This document shows positions 1-9,117 of a DNA stretch of 64,000 nt, one piece after another. Position numbers and translations under genes: made by a program. Source of the stretch: Lithobates sylvaticus (taxonomy: Eukaryota > Chordata > Amphibia > Anura > Ranidae); assembly GCA_028564925.1 (NCBI GenBank), contig CM053028.1:436138571-436202570 (forward strand), given 5' to 3'. Positions within the stretch are counted from its first letter, which is position 1, and every line of letters begins with the position of its first letter. Below the pieces are notes generated by a model. That model did no database searches. It saw nothing but the letters and a program-made list of their open reading frames with translations, and was not told where the DNA came from.

Positions 1-574
1 GGACTTCTCCAGCGGATAATCCGCCGGCCAAAAGTCCGCGGGACTTTTGAAAATGAACGGACTTGCCCACACACGGAGCAGTCCGTTCATTTCGAACGTA
101 ACTTCAGGTTACGTAGCTAGCGTAGGCAGTAAATGCCGCCGCGCTAGCTCCGTGACCTGGCATGGATTTAAAGGGACTCCCCACGCCGAAAAAACGGCGT
201 GGGGGTTCCCCCCAAATCCATGTCAGACCCTCATCCGAGCACGCAGCCTGGCAGGCCAGGAAAGGGGTGGGGACGAACGAGCGCCCCCCCCCCTCCTGAG
301 CCGTACCAGGCCGCGTGCCCTCAACATGGGGGGTGCCCTGGGGAAAGGGGGGCCGTGCGGCCCCCCACCCCAAAGCACCTTGTCCCCATGTTGATGAGGA
401 CAAGGGCCTCTTCCCGACAACCCTGGCCGTTGGTTGTCGGGGTCTGCGGGCGGGGGCTTATCGGAATCTGGGAGCCCCCTTTAATAAGGGGCCCCCCAGA
501 TACCGGCCCCCCACCCTATGTGAATGAGTATGGGGTACGATGTACCCCTACCCATTCACCTAAGGTGTAAAATG

Positions 575-619
575 TAAAGTAAAAAAAAAACACCCACACT
601 TTTGAAAAAATTGTTTATT
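575..619 (-). terminator. Poly(A) signal and downstream tract ending the left-arm unit
   Basis: Mirror of the site at 1651-1695: TTTATT at 614-619 is AATAAA on the minus strand, with the A-rich/CA-rich tract (GT/T-rich on the minus strand) at about 583-605. Confidence 0.5.
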
Positions 620-1053
620 GCACTGCTCCGGGGGTCTTCTTCCGTCTTGGGGGTCTTCTCGCCGGACTCCCCCGCCATTTACCAAGCTCTTTTACCGAGC
701 GGGGGAAGTCCGGCTACCTTCTTCGTCGTCGCCGCCGTCTGGGGGTCTCGATCCGCCTTCGGGGGTCTTCTTCCGTCTTGGGGGTCTTCTCGCCGGACTC
801 CCCCGCCATTTACCAAGCTCTTTTACCGAGCGAGGGGAGTCCGGCTACCTTCTTCGTCGTCGCCGCCGTCGTCTGGGGGTCTCGATCCGCCTTCGGGGGT
901 CTTCCGGGGGTCTCTTCTGTTCTTGCGGCGGTCGTCGTCTTCCGCGCCGCCGGCGCCTTCTCCTTCTTCTTGTCCTTCTTGTTCTTCTTCTTCTTCCGAT
1001 GTTGACCCGTCGCTGTCTCTGCCCGGAATGCCTGTGCCGATCTGCGCTCGGAC

Positions 1054-1112
1054 TTATATAGGGACATGGGGGACAGGGTCACATGCACATGTCACATGGT
1101 GACCCCGCCCCC
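1054..1112 (-). promoter_or_regulatory. Left-arm GC box plus TATA box, mirror of the right arm
   Basis: Exact mirror of the unit at 1159-1217: gaccccgccccc at 1101-1112 and TATATAA on the minus strand at 1054-1060. It would drive transcription outward to the left. Fewer than 50 bp separate the two GC boxes, so the palindrome centre would act as one bidirectional promoter. Confidence 0.55.
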
Positions 1113-1158
1113 TTGTGTTGTCACAGTCCCGGAGGATGCTGGGACTGTGACATCGCAA

Positions 1159-1217
1159 GGGGGCGGGGTCACCATGTGACATGAACATGTGACCCTGTCC
1201 CCCATGTCCCTATATAA
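1159..1217 (+). promoter_or_regulatory. Right-arm GC box plus TATA box of the foldback element
   Basis: A GC box (gggggcgggg) at 1159-1168 is followed by TATATAA at 1211-1217. This is ordinary RNA polymerase II core-promoter architecture and predicts a start near 1241, reading outward to the right. The sequence after it is purine-rich (GAAGAAG repeats) and runs to AATAAA at 1651. The motifs are seen directly; promoter activity is inference. Confidence 0.55.
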
Positions 1218-1650
1218 GTCCGAGCGCAGATCGGCACAGGCATTCCGGGCAGAGACAGCGACGGGTCAACATCGGAAGAAGAAGAAGAACAAGAAGGACA
1301 AGAAGAAGGAGAAGGCGCCGGCGGCGCGGAAGACGACGACCGCCGCAAGAACAGAAGAGACCCCCGGAAGACCCCCGAAGGCGGATCGAGACCCCAGACG
1401 ACGGCGGCGACGACGAAGAAGGTAGCCGGACTCCCCTCGCTCGGTAAAAGAGCTTGGTAAATGGCGGGGGAGTCCGGCGAGAAGACCCCCAAGACGGAAG
1501 AAGACCCCCGAAGGCGGATCGAGACCCCCAGACGGCGGCGACGACGAAGAAGGTAGCCGGACTTCCCCCGCTCGGTAAAAGAGCTTGGTAAATGGCGGGG
1601 GAGTCCGGCGAGAAGACCCCCAAGACGGAAGAAGACCCCCGGAGCAGTGC

Positions 1651-1695
1651 AATAAACTATTTTTTCAAAAGTGTGGGTGTTTTTTTTTACTTTAC
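1651..1695 (+). terminator. Poly(A) signal and GT/T-rich tract ending the right-arm unit
   Basis: AATAAA at 1651-1656 is followed about 15 nt later by gtgtgggtg and a run of T, the usual arrangement of a vertebrate cleavage and polyadenylation site. It lies about 410 nt after the predicted start, which would give a transcript of about 430 nt. Confidence 0.5.
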
Positions 1696-2421
1696 ATTTT
1701 ACACCTTAGGTGAATGGGTAGGGGTACATCGTACCCCATACTCATTCACATAGGGTGGGGGGCCGGTATCTGGGGGGCCCCTTATTAAAGGGGGCTCCCA
1801 GATTCCGATAAGCCCCCGCCCGCAGACCCCGACAACCAACGGCCAGGGTTGTCGGGAAGAGGCCCTTGTCCTCATCAACATGGGGACAAGGTGCTTTGGG
1901 GTGGGGGGGCCGCACGGCACCCCCCATGTTGAGGGCACGCGGCCTGGTACGGCTCAGGAGGGGGGGGGCGCTCGTTCGTCCCCACCCCTTTCCTGGCCTG
2001 CCAGGCTGCGTGCTCGGATGAGGGTCTGACATGGATTTGGGGGGAACCCCCACGCCGTTTTTTCGGCGTGGGGAGTCCCTTTAAATCCATGCCAGGTCAC
2101 GGAGCTAGCGCGGCGGCATTTACTGCCTACGCTAGCTACGTAACCTGAAGTCACGTGCTAAATGAACGGACTTGCCGATGAGCGGCAAGTCCGTTCATTT
2201 CAAAAGTCCCGCGGACTTGCCCACTAACGGCGGGATTATCCGCTGGACTGCCAAGTCCAGCGGATAATTTGAAAACAAAACTTCAAACTTTGGCGCCAAA
2301 AAGTCCGCCGTACTTTGGCGCCAAAAAGTCCGCCGGTGCCCACACACGAGGGGATTATCCGCTGGACTTCAGTCCAGAGGATAATCCCGCGGGATTGTCC
2401 CTTCGTGTGTACGCGGCATTA

Positions 2422-2457
2422 GTGGGTCCTGAGGACAGGAGTTGAGAACCACTGGTC
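2422..2457. mobile_element. Right end of a hAT-like element (copy A)
   Basis: The stretch ends in gttgagaaccactg, the reverse complement of the CAGTGGTTCTCAAC terminus typical of hAT (Charlie-like) elements. In copy B the matching left terminus survives at 17769, so the giant foldback had landed inside this hAT-like element before the segment was duplicated. Confidence 0.6.
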
Positions 2458-2679
2458 TTAAAGTGGAAGTAAACCCTCCTATCGTTTTCAGCCAAGGAAG
2501 CCGCCATCTTTGCCTCTGTTTAATCTTCAACTGCCACGGTGCTGCACATGTGATCCTTTATGACACCAGCCATTGGATGGTTTGACTGTTTGGTTGAGAG
2601 CACAGCCAATGTGCAGTTAGCATTCCCGGCATGCCTTTTTTTTTAAACTGTTAAATCGATGGGTTTACTTCCGCTTTAA
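2458..2679. mobile_element. TTAA-flanked MITE (copy A)
   Basis: TTAA at 2458-2461 and 2676-2679 bracket inverted ends AGTGGAAGTAAACCC and GGGTTTACTTCCGCT. TTAA duplication is the hallmark of piggyBac and Kolobok transposases; which one mobilised it cannot be told from this copy. The same copy sits at 20509-20722 in segment B. Confidence 0.8.
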
Positions 2680-2782
2680 AGAGGTATAATGCAAGTGCAC
2701 AAACAGACTGATTTTTTCATATGACAAATTACTGGCTGTCCCATAAGTGAAGTTAGCATATCTCTATCTTTCTGTGCTTACA

Positions 2783-4782
2783 TTAACCAATTGCCGACCA
2801 GCGCACGGCGATATATACGTTGGCACAATGGCAGCGGTGGGCAAATGGGCGTAACTGTACGTCTCCTTTAATTGGAGCCCACACACGGTCGGAATTTCCG
2901 ACAACATGGTCCGAAATGGAAAATCCGACCGTCTGTACGGGGCATAAGAAAGATATATATACTTACCTAACATATGATCCGACTCTCCTGTATCAGCCAG
3001 CGACAGATGCAGGGGAGATGGGGAGCACCGACACTGCATAAACTATAGGAGCCTATGGGTGACATCACTGCTAGACATGTGCAGAACGAAAAAAATTTGT
3101 TTCATTTTGATTTGTTATTTACATAAATTAGTTTAGTTAAATTTGTTTAATACGTTTAATTTGTTTTCGGAATTCGTTTTGTTTATTCGGATTCGAACCG
3201 ATTCAAAATTTTCAAATTTGATTCGAATAGTTTTCGACTCAATTTAGAATAGTTTTCGAATTCGACTAGTTTTCAAATTCGAATTCGAAAAGTATTCAAA
3301 TTCGAAAAGTTTTCAAATTTAAATAATTTTCAAATTTAAATAATTTTCTAATTTGAATAGTTTTCGATTTGTTTTCCAATTTCCAAAGAGGATACAATAG
3401 AATAGAAAAAATAGAATAGAATAGGAAAGAATATAACAGAAAATAAAATAATATAATAGAGTAAAATAAAATAGAATGGAAAATAAAAGAACAGAATTCT
3501 ATTCTATTCTTTTCTATTCAAATTTCCGAAGATGTTTATATTCTTTCTATTCTATTCTGTGTTTTTTTTTCTATACTATTCTGGTATTTTCTATTCTATT
3601 CTAATCTATTCTATCTATTTAAATTTGAATAGATTGTATTTTAATTTTGGGAAATGGTTATATTCTTTCTAATTTATTCTATTGTTTTTTGAATTCCTAG
3701 TCTATCCTATTCTTTTTTCTATTCTATTCTTTTCTTATGTATTCAAATTAATTCTATTTAAAATTCGTATTTCAGAAGATGGTTATATTCTTTCTATTTT
3801 ATTCTATTCTTTTTTATTCTATTCTATTTGTTTTCTATTTGTTTCTATTCTATTCTGTTCTTTTAATTTCTATTCTGTTTTGTTCTGTTTTACTCTACTA
3901 TATTCTATTCTTTTATTTTCTGTTATATTCTTTTCTATTCTATGCTATTTTTGTTCTACTATATTCCTTTATTTATTCCTATATTCCTTTATTTTCTATT
4001 CTATTTTAATCACTTTGGAAATTAAAAAACAATTCGTAAAACCATTTGAATTCGAAAATGATTTGAATTCAAAAATTATGTAAACAAGGCAGATCGCCGT
4101 TCTGACAGGAGGGAAGGCATGGATCTTGTGTTGCTGCAAAGAAGGGACATGGATCCATGTCTTCAACTAGTAAAAGCACCTCCCACAGTACACTAAAATA
4201 CTGGCTAGGCACACAGTTAACCCTTTGATTGCCCCTGATGGTTAACCCCTTCCCAGCCAGTGTCATTAGTAAAGTAACAGTGCATATTTTTAAGCACAGA
4301 TGTGTCACTGGTCCCCAAAAAGTGTCAAAAGTGTCAGTTAGTGTCCGACTGTCCCCCGGAATTTTGCAATCCTGCTATAAGTCGCTGATCGCCGCCATTA
4401 ATAGTAAAAAATAAATAAATAAGAGTATCCCACAGTTTGTAGACACTAGAACTTTTGCACAAACCAATCAATACACGCTTTTTGGGAGTTTTTTTTTTTA
4501 CCAAATTTGATTCTATTTTTTTTTTTAATTGGCTATATTTATAGCAGAAAGTACAATTTTTTTTTTCCAAAATTGTCTGTATTTTTTTGCTTATAGTGCA
4601 AAAAATAAAAACTGCAGAGGTGATCAAATACCACAAAAAGAAAGCTCTATTTGTGGGGAAAAAAAAGGGCATCAATTTTATTTTGGTATAGCCTCACATG
4701 TCTGCGCAATTGTCAGTTAAAATGACGCAGTGCCATATCGCAAAAAATGGCCTGGTAAATCTTCTGGAGGTCAAGTGGTCAA
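2783..4782. mobile_element. Old TTAA-family element with nested insertions (copy A)
   Basis: It opens TTAACCAATTGCCGACCAG at 2783 and ends gtcaagtggTCAA at 4782 (target site decayed). Interior sequence such as caatggcagcggtgggcaaatgggcg and tgcgcaattgtcagtt recurs at 37364, 39582 and 59260, which ties it to the TTAA family at 4888. Nested in it are a short hairpin MITE relic at about 2877-2946 (cacacacggtcgg ... ctgtacggggcataa) and an A/T-rich block with TTCTA repeats at 3072-4075 that begins tagacatgtgcagaa like the element at 40767. Confidence 0.65.
3390..4010. repeat. Degenerate TTCTA/AGAAT pentanucleotide tract
   Basis: An AGAAT-type stretch (about 3390-3495) is followed by the complementary TTCTA-type stretch (about 3496-4010), so the tract can fold back on itself. 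It is preceded by A/T-rich sequence with many ttcgaat and ttcaaatt words (3100-3380). Open frames here rich in F, Y, S and L are products of the repeat. Copies are at about 21395-21995 and 23532-23845. Confidence 0.8.
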
Positions 4783-4887
4783 TCTAAATACTAGTGCAAA
4801 TACAAACATATAACATAAGGGAACATGACACACCAATATGGAAACATTGTAATAAATGGATTATTGAGTGAATTGACCTAAAGTACT

Positions 4888-5862
4888 TTAACCACTTCGC
4901 ATCCCGCCCATAGTCATATGACGCCCACAAGGTGGATCTCCCATCCTGGGTGGGCGTCATATGACGTCCTCCCATTCCCGGCCACCTAGGGGGCGCGCGC
5001 GTGGCGCCGCTTGGGACACGGTGCGCATGCCCGGCGGCCGCGATGTCCGCCGGGCACCTGCGATTGCCCGTGAAAACAACGGGACCGTGCGGGACCGCGG
5101 AGCTGTGTGTGTAAACACACAGCTCCACGTCCTGTCAGTGGAGAGGAGACCGATCATGTGATCCCAGTACGGAGGAACACCGATCGGTCTTCTCCCCTTG
5201 TGAGTCCTCTCCCCCCACAGTTAGAATCACTACCTTAGGGAACACATTAACACCTGCAGCGCCCCCTAGTGTTAACCCCTTCCCTGCCAGTCACATTTAC
5301 ACAGTAATCACTGCAATTTTATAGCAACGATCGCTGTGTAAATGTGAATGGTCCCAAAAATGTGTCAAAAGTGTCCGAAGTGTCCGCCGCAATGTCGCAG
5401 TCACGAAAAAAAAATCGCAGATCGCCACCATTACTCGTAAAAAAAAAAAAATGCAATAAATCTATCCCCTATTTTGTAGACGCTATAACTTTTGCGCAAA
5501 CCGATCTATATACGCTTATTGCGATTTTTTTTACCAAAAATATGTAGAAGAAAACATATCGGCCTAAACTGAGTAAAAAATTTTTTTTTTTTTAAATGGG
5601 ATATTTATTATAGCAAAAAGTAAAAAATATTGTGTTTTTTTTCAAAATTGTCGCTCTTCTTTTGTTTATAGCGCAAAAAACGTAGAGGTGATCAAATACC
5701 ACCAACAGAAAGCTCTATTTTTGGGGAAAAAAAGGACGTCAATTTTGTTTGGGTGCAACGTCGCACGACCGCGCAATTGTTAGTTAAAGCGACGCATTGC
5801 CGAATCGCAAAAAGTGCTCTGGTAAGGAAGGGGGTAAAATCGCTTGGTGCTGAAGTGGTTAA
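4888..5862. mobile_element. 967-bp TTAA element inserted in copy A, empty site in copy B
   Basis: TTAA at 4888-4891 and 5859-5862 flank a 967-bp body with short inverted ends ccacttc and gaagtgg. Segment B reads straight through the same place with a single TTAA (agtactTTAAtaaaat near 22899), so the boundaries are exact. Inside are the tgacgcccacaag/gggtgggcgtcatatgac hairpin near 4920-4963 and A/T-rich right-half sequence shared with 37364-38281 and 59245-59627. No long open frame. piggyBac- or Kolobok-mobilised (inference from TTAA). Confidence 0.9.
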
Positions 5863-7146
5863 TAAAATAATGTAGTGCCTGTATAAAGATGAATACAGTC
5901 ATCCTCTAAGTAAAAATTGCAGCTCGGAGTAAATGTTCTGTGCACTATTTTGAGTAACCCGGGGTCTATTATTTGTACAGTTTTTGTACTCAAAATAGTT
6001 AATTCTAAGGAACCTCGAAGCAAATAGGAACAAGGCGTGTGAATAGCAATGACATTAGATCTGAGAATTTACAAGCCTATAAATGTGGTGTGCGTTGTAC
6101 GGATGTGTCACTAAGCCAGTAAAACTACTAGCAGTGTTTTCTACTATTGTAACTGTTTGTTTTACTTGCTCGGTTTATAAATATGAACAGTTGTTTATTT
6201 TGGCTATTTACACTATGAGGCTGCTATCCATATGGAGGTGTAGGCGTTTCGCTGAAGCTGTTTGCAGGGTGCCTGTATACAAACATTCCTGTCCATGTGC
6301 TCCTCCACTCCGGGTGCACTGGAGCGTGAGCTGCTTTTATGTCTAGGCCCTCTCTGTAGCTGTTTGATGTGTCATAAAAAAACAGAGCTCTTTTTATCTT
6401 CGTTTTGTTTATTTTGTCCTTTGTAAGGCAGCCTTTGGGAAGTTTTAGGAAATTTGATAGTTGCTGGCCTCAATTTTTTTAAGTACACACACGTATTTAG
6501 GGTGCTACTACCCAAAGTACCTTTACCTGTAGGAGAATTTTATTGACCTAGTAGCAATGGACTATGAGTGTGCCAATTAGCGCGCTTGTTATCCATTGTG
6601 AACTACAAGTCTGTCTGTCGCAGTGGCAGATGGGACTTGCAGTCTATTCATTTATAGATCTTTGTGAATGAATGATGCAGCTGTGCAAGCAGAGCCCCAC
6701 ACAGTCACGTTGTTTTTAAATTGTGACAGAAAGTGTGGGGGGAGAGGAATGCCCCCACTGTCATGAGGGTGGGGCTCAGGGGGTAAGGGTTTGGTTACTT
6801 AGCATTTTATGTCCTAAATACGGGTGTAACATGTTGCTAAGGGTGGAGATAGTCTTTAAGAAATTGATTGCAAATATTTCAACAACAAAACTGTAATGTG
6901 CAAACATACATCCTATTTTTTTTCACTTCCTTTGCATGTAATTGGGAATTCAAAGTAAACACAGCTTTACCTTTTTTTATTAGCAGAAAACAAATACTCC
7001 TGCGCACAAATGAGCCAACCAGGTGGGCTAGAGTCCGTAGTGGACAACGCCTTGCTGCCCTCAAGGATAGGGGTATCCTAGCAGTCAAAATGGAAAAAAG
7101 AGGGCGCATCAACCTTGTGCATTATCCTTGGATATATTTTATTTAA
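5863..7146. other. Duplicated non-coding stretch, no gene seen
   Basis: The stretch is present in copies at about 22900-23537 and 24762-26350. It includes a 6083-6346 open frame of 87 codons that also recurs in both B copies, but it has no recognisable domain and I do not call it a gene. Around 6800-6845 is tcctaaatacgggtgtaacatg, part of a repeat whose mirrored form appears at 34860-34930 and 50560-50595. The TTAA at 6856-6859 is the empty target of the 304-bp element found in B. Confidence 0.6.
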
Positions 7147-7353
7147 AAGAGTAAATTAAACAATACTCACAAACATGTGAAAGAAAAGCGCAATATAAAT
7201 AGCCTTCAGATGATGGCAATCGGTCTCACGACAACAGACTCCAGATTGTAATGGAGAAGATTTTAAGGGCCACTGCAGGTTGACACGTTTCAAAGGCATA
7301 CCTTCTTCCTCAGAGCCCCAGGCTGGGTAGGTATTCTTTCACATGTTTGAGAG
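7147..7353 (-). mobile_element. Hammerhead-bearing repeat (copy A)
   Basis: A block of about 200 bp bounded by tactcacaaacatgtgaaag and its near mirror ctttcacatgtttgagag. On the minus strand it contains ctgagga...gaaac...gtc, a hammerhead-ribozyme-like core at 7282-7313. The same block is at about 34605-34813 in segment B. Such short hammerhead cores are established in Penelope-like retroelements and related non-autonomous repeats; family placement here is inference. Confidence 0.5.
7282..7313 (-). ncRNA. Hammerhead-ribozyme-like relic 1
   Basis: On the minus strand: CTGAGGA (matching CUGANGA), stem II AAGG-TATG-CCTT, then GAAAC and GTGTC ending in the GUC expected at a cleavage site; 32 nt from CUGA to GUC. 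The base before GAAA is T instead of C, and flanking stem I pairing is poor, so activity is doubtful. Confidence 0.4.
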
Positions 7354-7960
7354 TACCGTATTTATCGGCATATAACATGCACCTTTTCCCCCTTAAAATC
7401 GGGGGAAAGTTGTGGGTGCGTGTTATACGCCGATCCCCAAAAAAAAAGTGCCAAAAAAAATCAAACGGAGCCGAAAAAACAGCGACCGCCGAAAAAAAAC
7501 GAGCGCCGCCGAAAAAGACCGATCTGTCTGTTCGGCTCCGCTCGCAGTCCTGCCTCCCTGCGCTCGCTTCTAGGCGGCAAATTCAAATGTGAGCAAGGCT
7601 GCAAATGACGCTGGCAAGCTCTAAATGACACTGACAAGCTGCAAATGACACTGACAAGCTGCAAATCACACTGGGCAAGCTGCAAATCACACTAGGCAAG
7701 CTGCAAATCACACTAGGCAAGCTGCAAATCACACTAGGCAAGCTGCAAATGACGCTGGGCAAGCTGCAAATGATGCTGACAAGCTGCAAATCACACTGGG
7801 CAAGCTGCAAATGACGCTGGGCAAGCTGCAAATCACGCTTAAATGTAAGTGTTTTTTTTCCCTAAACTTCCCTCCTAAAACTTTTTTTCCTTAAAATGCC
7901 CTCCTAAACTTGGCGTGCGTGTTATACGCCGGTGCGTGTTATACGCCGATAAATACGGTA
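7354..7960. mobile_element. TA-flanked MITE inserted in copy A, empty site in copy B
   Basis: TA at 7354-7355 and 7959-7960 bracket inverted ends ccgtatttatcggc and gccgataaatacgg, with a longer subterminal match (gtgcgtgttatacgcc). Segment B has a single TA at the same point (gtgagTAgtttttaat, about 34812), proving the insertion and its size. TA duplication fits the Tc1/mariner group (inference). The interior carries a 20-bp minisatellite (7600-7835). Confidence 0.88.
7600..7835. repeat. Minisatellite with about 20-bp unit inside the TA MITE
   Basis: About a dozen tandem units of the form caagctgcaaatgacactga, with variants such as ...atcacactggg, run without spacers. The unit has no hairpin and no unique spacers, so it is not a CRISPR array. 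Confidence 0.85.
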
Positions 7961-7984
7961 GTTTTTAATTTACCTTTTTTTTAT

Positions 7985-8726
7985 TAGCAAGGCTGGTACC
8001 TCTAGAAGAGCCTGGAGACTCAGTTGGAGGACACATCCCGGGTCATCTACCTCACAGTACCACCGGCTCGGCTGAAAGAAACTGGTACTGTGTGACTGTT
8101 CTTTAACATTGCAACAAGCTGCTGGTTGAGCACTCCTGTGGCAGAGGATTGTGTAACGGTTCTACTAATTCTTCAAGTCTGTGGCAGAGACTATGACCAA
8201 GCATCACATCGGCTGCTAGGTCAGTGAGAGAGGCCTATCCTGATTGGATTGGATTGCTGGATCCAGTTGTGGAGCTGTTGTCCTCTGGATCAAGAAGTAC
8301 CCCTGACCCACAGTTACAAGGTACCTGAATTCCCCTTAACCCTCCATCCCTCTATTGAAATTGTCTTTTTGTCAATAAAGCATTGAAAAAAAGACTAAGT
8401 GTCAGAGCTAAAATCTGTGAGCAACTATTTAACAGGATCTCTATGACGGACACAGTGGAACGGTGAGGTAACGGTAAGCCCAATCAAATACCAGCAGCTC
8501 CTTCGGGGGTTAGTGCTACATACGTAATGCATATGAGACAAAAAGGTAGGACAAACAAGTTGCTTTATGTTAAAGAGTTACTAATAACAGAAAAAAAAAA
8601 AATCACACTATACAGAAAAAAAGACGTTTAGAAGGGAAGGGGGAGTCTATAGTATTTTTAATAGTTTACACATTAAGCCATGTATTTGTTTTAAAAGCAG
8701 GCCTTTCATTTATGTTTAGTGACCTA
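7985..8726. other. Non-coding stretch with a possible retroposed 3-prime end
   Basis: No open frame of note. At 8371-8393 the text gtcaataaagcattgaaaaaaa has AATAAA followed by a short A run, as at the 3-prime end of a retroposed transcript, but I could not find a target-site duplication. Otherwise I see nothing. Confidence 0.3.
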
Positions 8727-9105
8727 TTAAAGCTGAACTTCAGCACTGACATTCCCAGAACAGTGTCTTATTTTATTGTACTTGGGAATCTCTTTTTAAA
8801 ACCCTTTTCTCTCAATTTTCATGTGGGCATGCCTTAATGCCCCTTAGACCAACCAAACTGACAGCAGTGTCCTCCCAGTCTCCACTCTAGAGTCTGCCAC
8901 AAACCCCACCTCAACCACTGGAGTGCCATGATGTAGAAAATAAAAAGGATCCCTCTGCCAACCTGGCCATAGAGATGATAGAAATCCAGGGAAGAGTCCT
9001 GGGGCTGCCAGTCACCTTTCTTTAGGTTTATCTAAACTGACCACACAAGCACTGAAGCTGATCTGTTCCTGTGTGGTCAGTTTGTAACCTTTTTGTAACC
9101 TTCGG
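8727..9105. mobile_element. Decayed TTAA MITE and adjacent hairpin
   Basis: It begins TTAAAGCTGAACTTCAG at 8727, the TIR style of the TTAA MITEs elsewhere here. A right end is not clear; the region near 9015 (tttaggtttatc) resembles right parts of the relics at 11049 and 12360. At 9036-9082 ctgaccacacaag ... tgtgtggtcag forms a hairpin. Confidence 0.4.
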
Positions 9106-9117
9106 CTGGTCATCCTG

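Larger units (their letters stand above)
1..2418. mobile_element. Giant foldback (palindromic) element, copy A, left tip outside the window
   Basis: The sequence from base 1 to about 1130 returns as its reverse complement from about 1145 to 2230. The centre is the stem cacagtccc / gggactgtg around a spacer of about 10 nt at 1130-1139. The arms look nearly identical; the clearest difference is a block of about 20 nt near 328-347 that the right arm lacks. The right tip reads cgtgtgtacgcggcat followed by TTA (2419-2421), a terminus shared with the smaller TWA-flanked MITEs of this window. By comparison with copy B about 115 bp of the left tip are missing. Each arm also holds an internal direct repeat of about 130 bp (from about 1422 and again from about 1553). 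No transposase is encoded. Confidence 0.9.
1..7987. repeat. Segmental duplication copy A (left part lies outside the window)
   Basis: This block reappears in the same order and orientation at about 18370-34842 (copy B). The giant foldback, the hAT right end, the TTAA MITE at 2458, the old TTAA element at 2783, the TTCTA-rich tract, the stretch around 6083-6346 and the hammerhead-like repeat at 7147-7353 all recur with only scattered differences. Homology stops near 7987 (A, ...attagcaagg) and 34842 (B, ...attaagctg). A lacks the 1.85 kb tandem duplication, the 304-bp TTAA insertion and the L1 seen in B. B lacks the insertions at 4888-5862 and 7354-7960. The left edge of A is beyond base 1. 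Confidence 0.9.

Noticed and set aside
602-1652. Long overlapping frames on both strands rich in Ser, Pro, Lys or Arg
   Set aside because: They arise from GAAGAAG, CGACGA and GC-rich repeats of the palindrome, occur in several frames at once and are mirrored by symmetry. I do not call them genes, though one short frame after the predicted start is listed as a weak finding.
1-2230. Palindrome as a hairpin sequencing or assembly artefact
   Set aside because: A second, independently eroded copy exists at 18370-20469 and both share the same distinct right flank, so the structure is probably real, although long reads should confirm arm identity.
3682-4083. 133-codon frame rich in Phe, Leu, Tyr and Ser, like a membrane protein
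   Set aside because: It is a translation of the TTCTA pentanucleotide tract and recurs in both B copies.
6083-6346. 87-codon frame conserved in three copies
   Set aside because: Conservation follows from the segmental and tandem duplications; no domain or splice context supports it.
7600-7835. Regularly spaced repeats resembling a CRISPR array
   Set aside because: Units abut with no unique spacers; this is a minisatellite in eukaryotic DNA.
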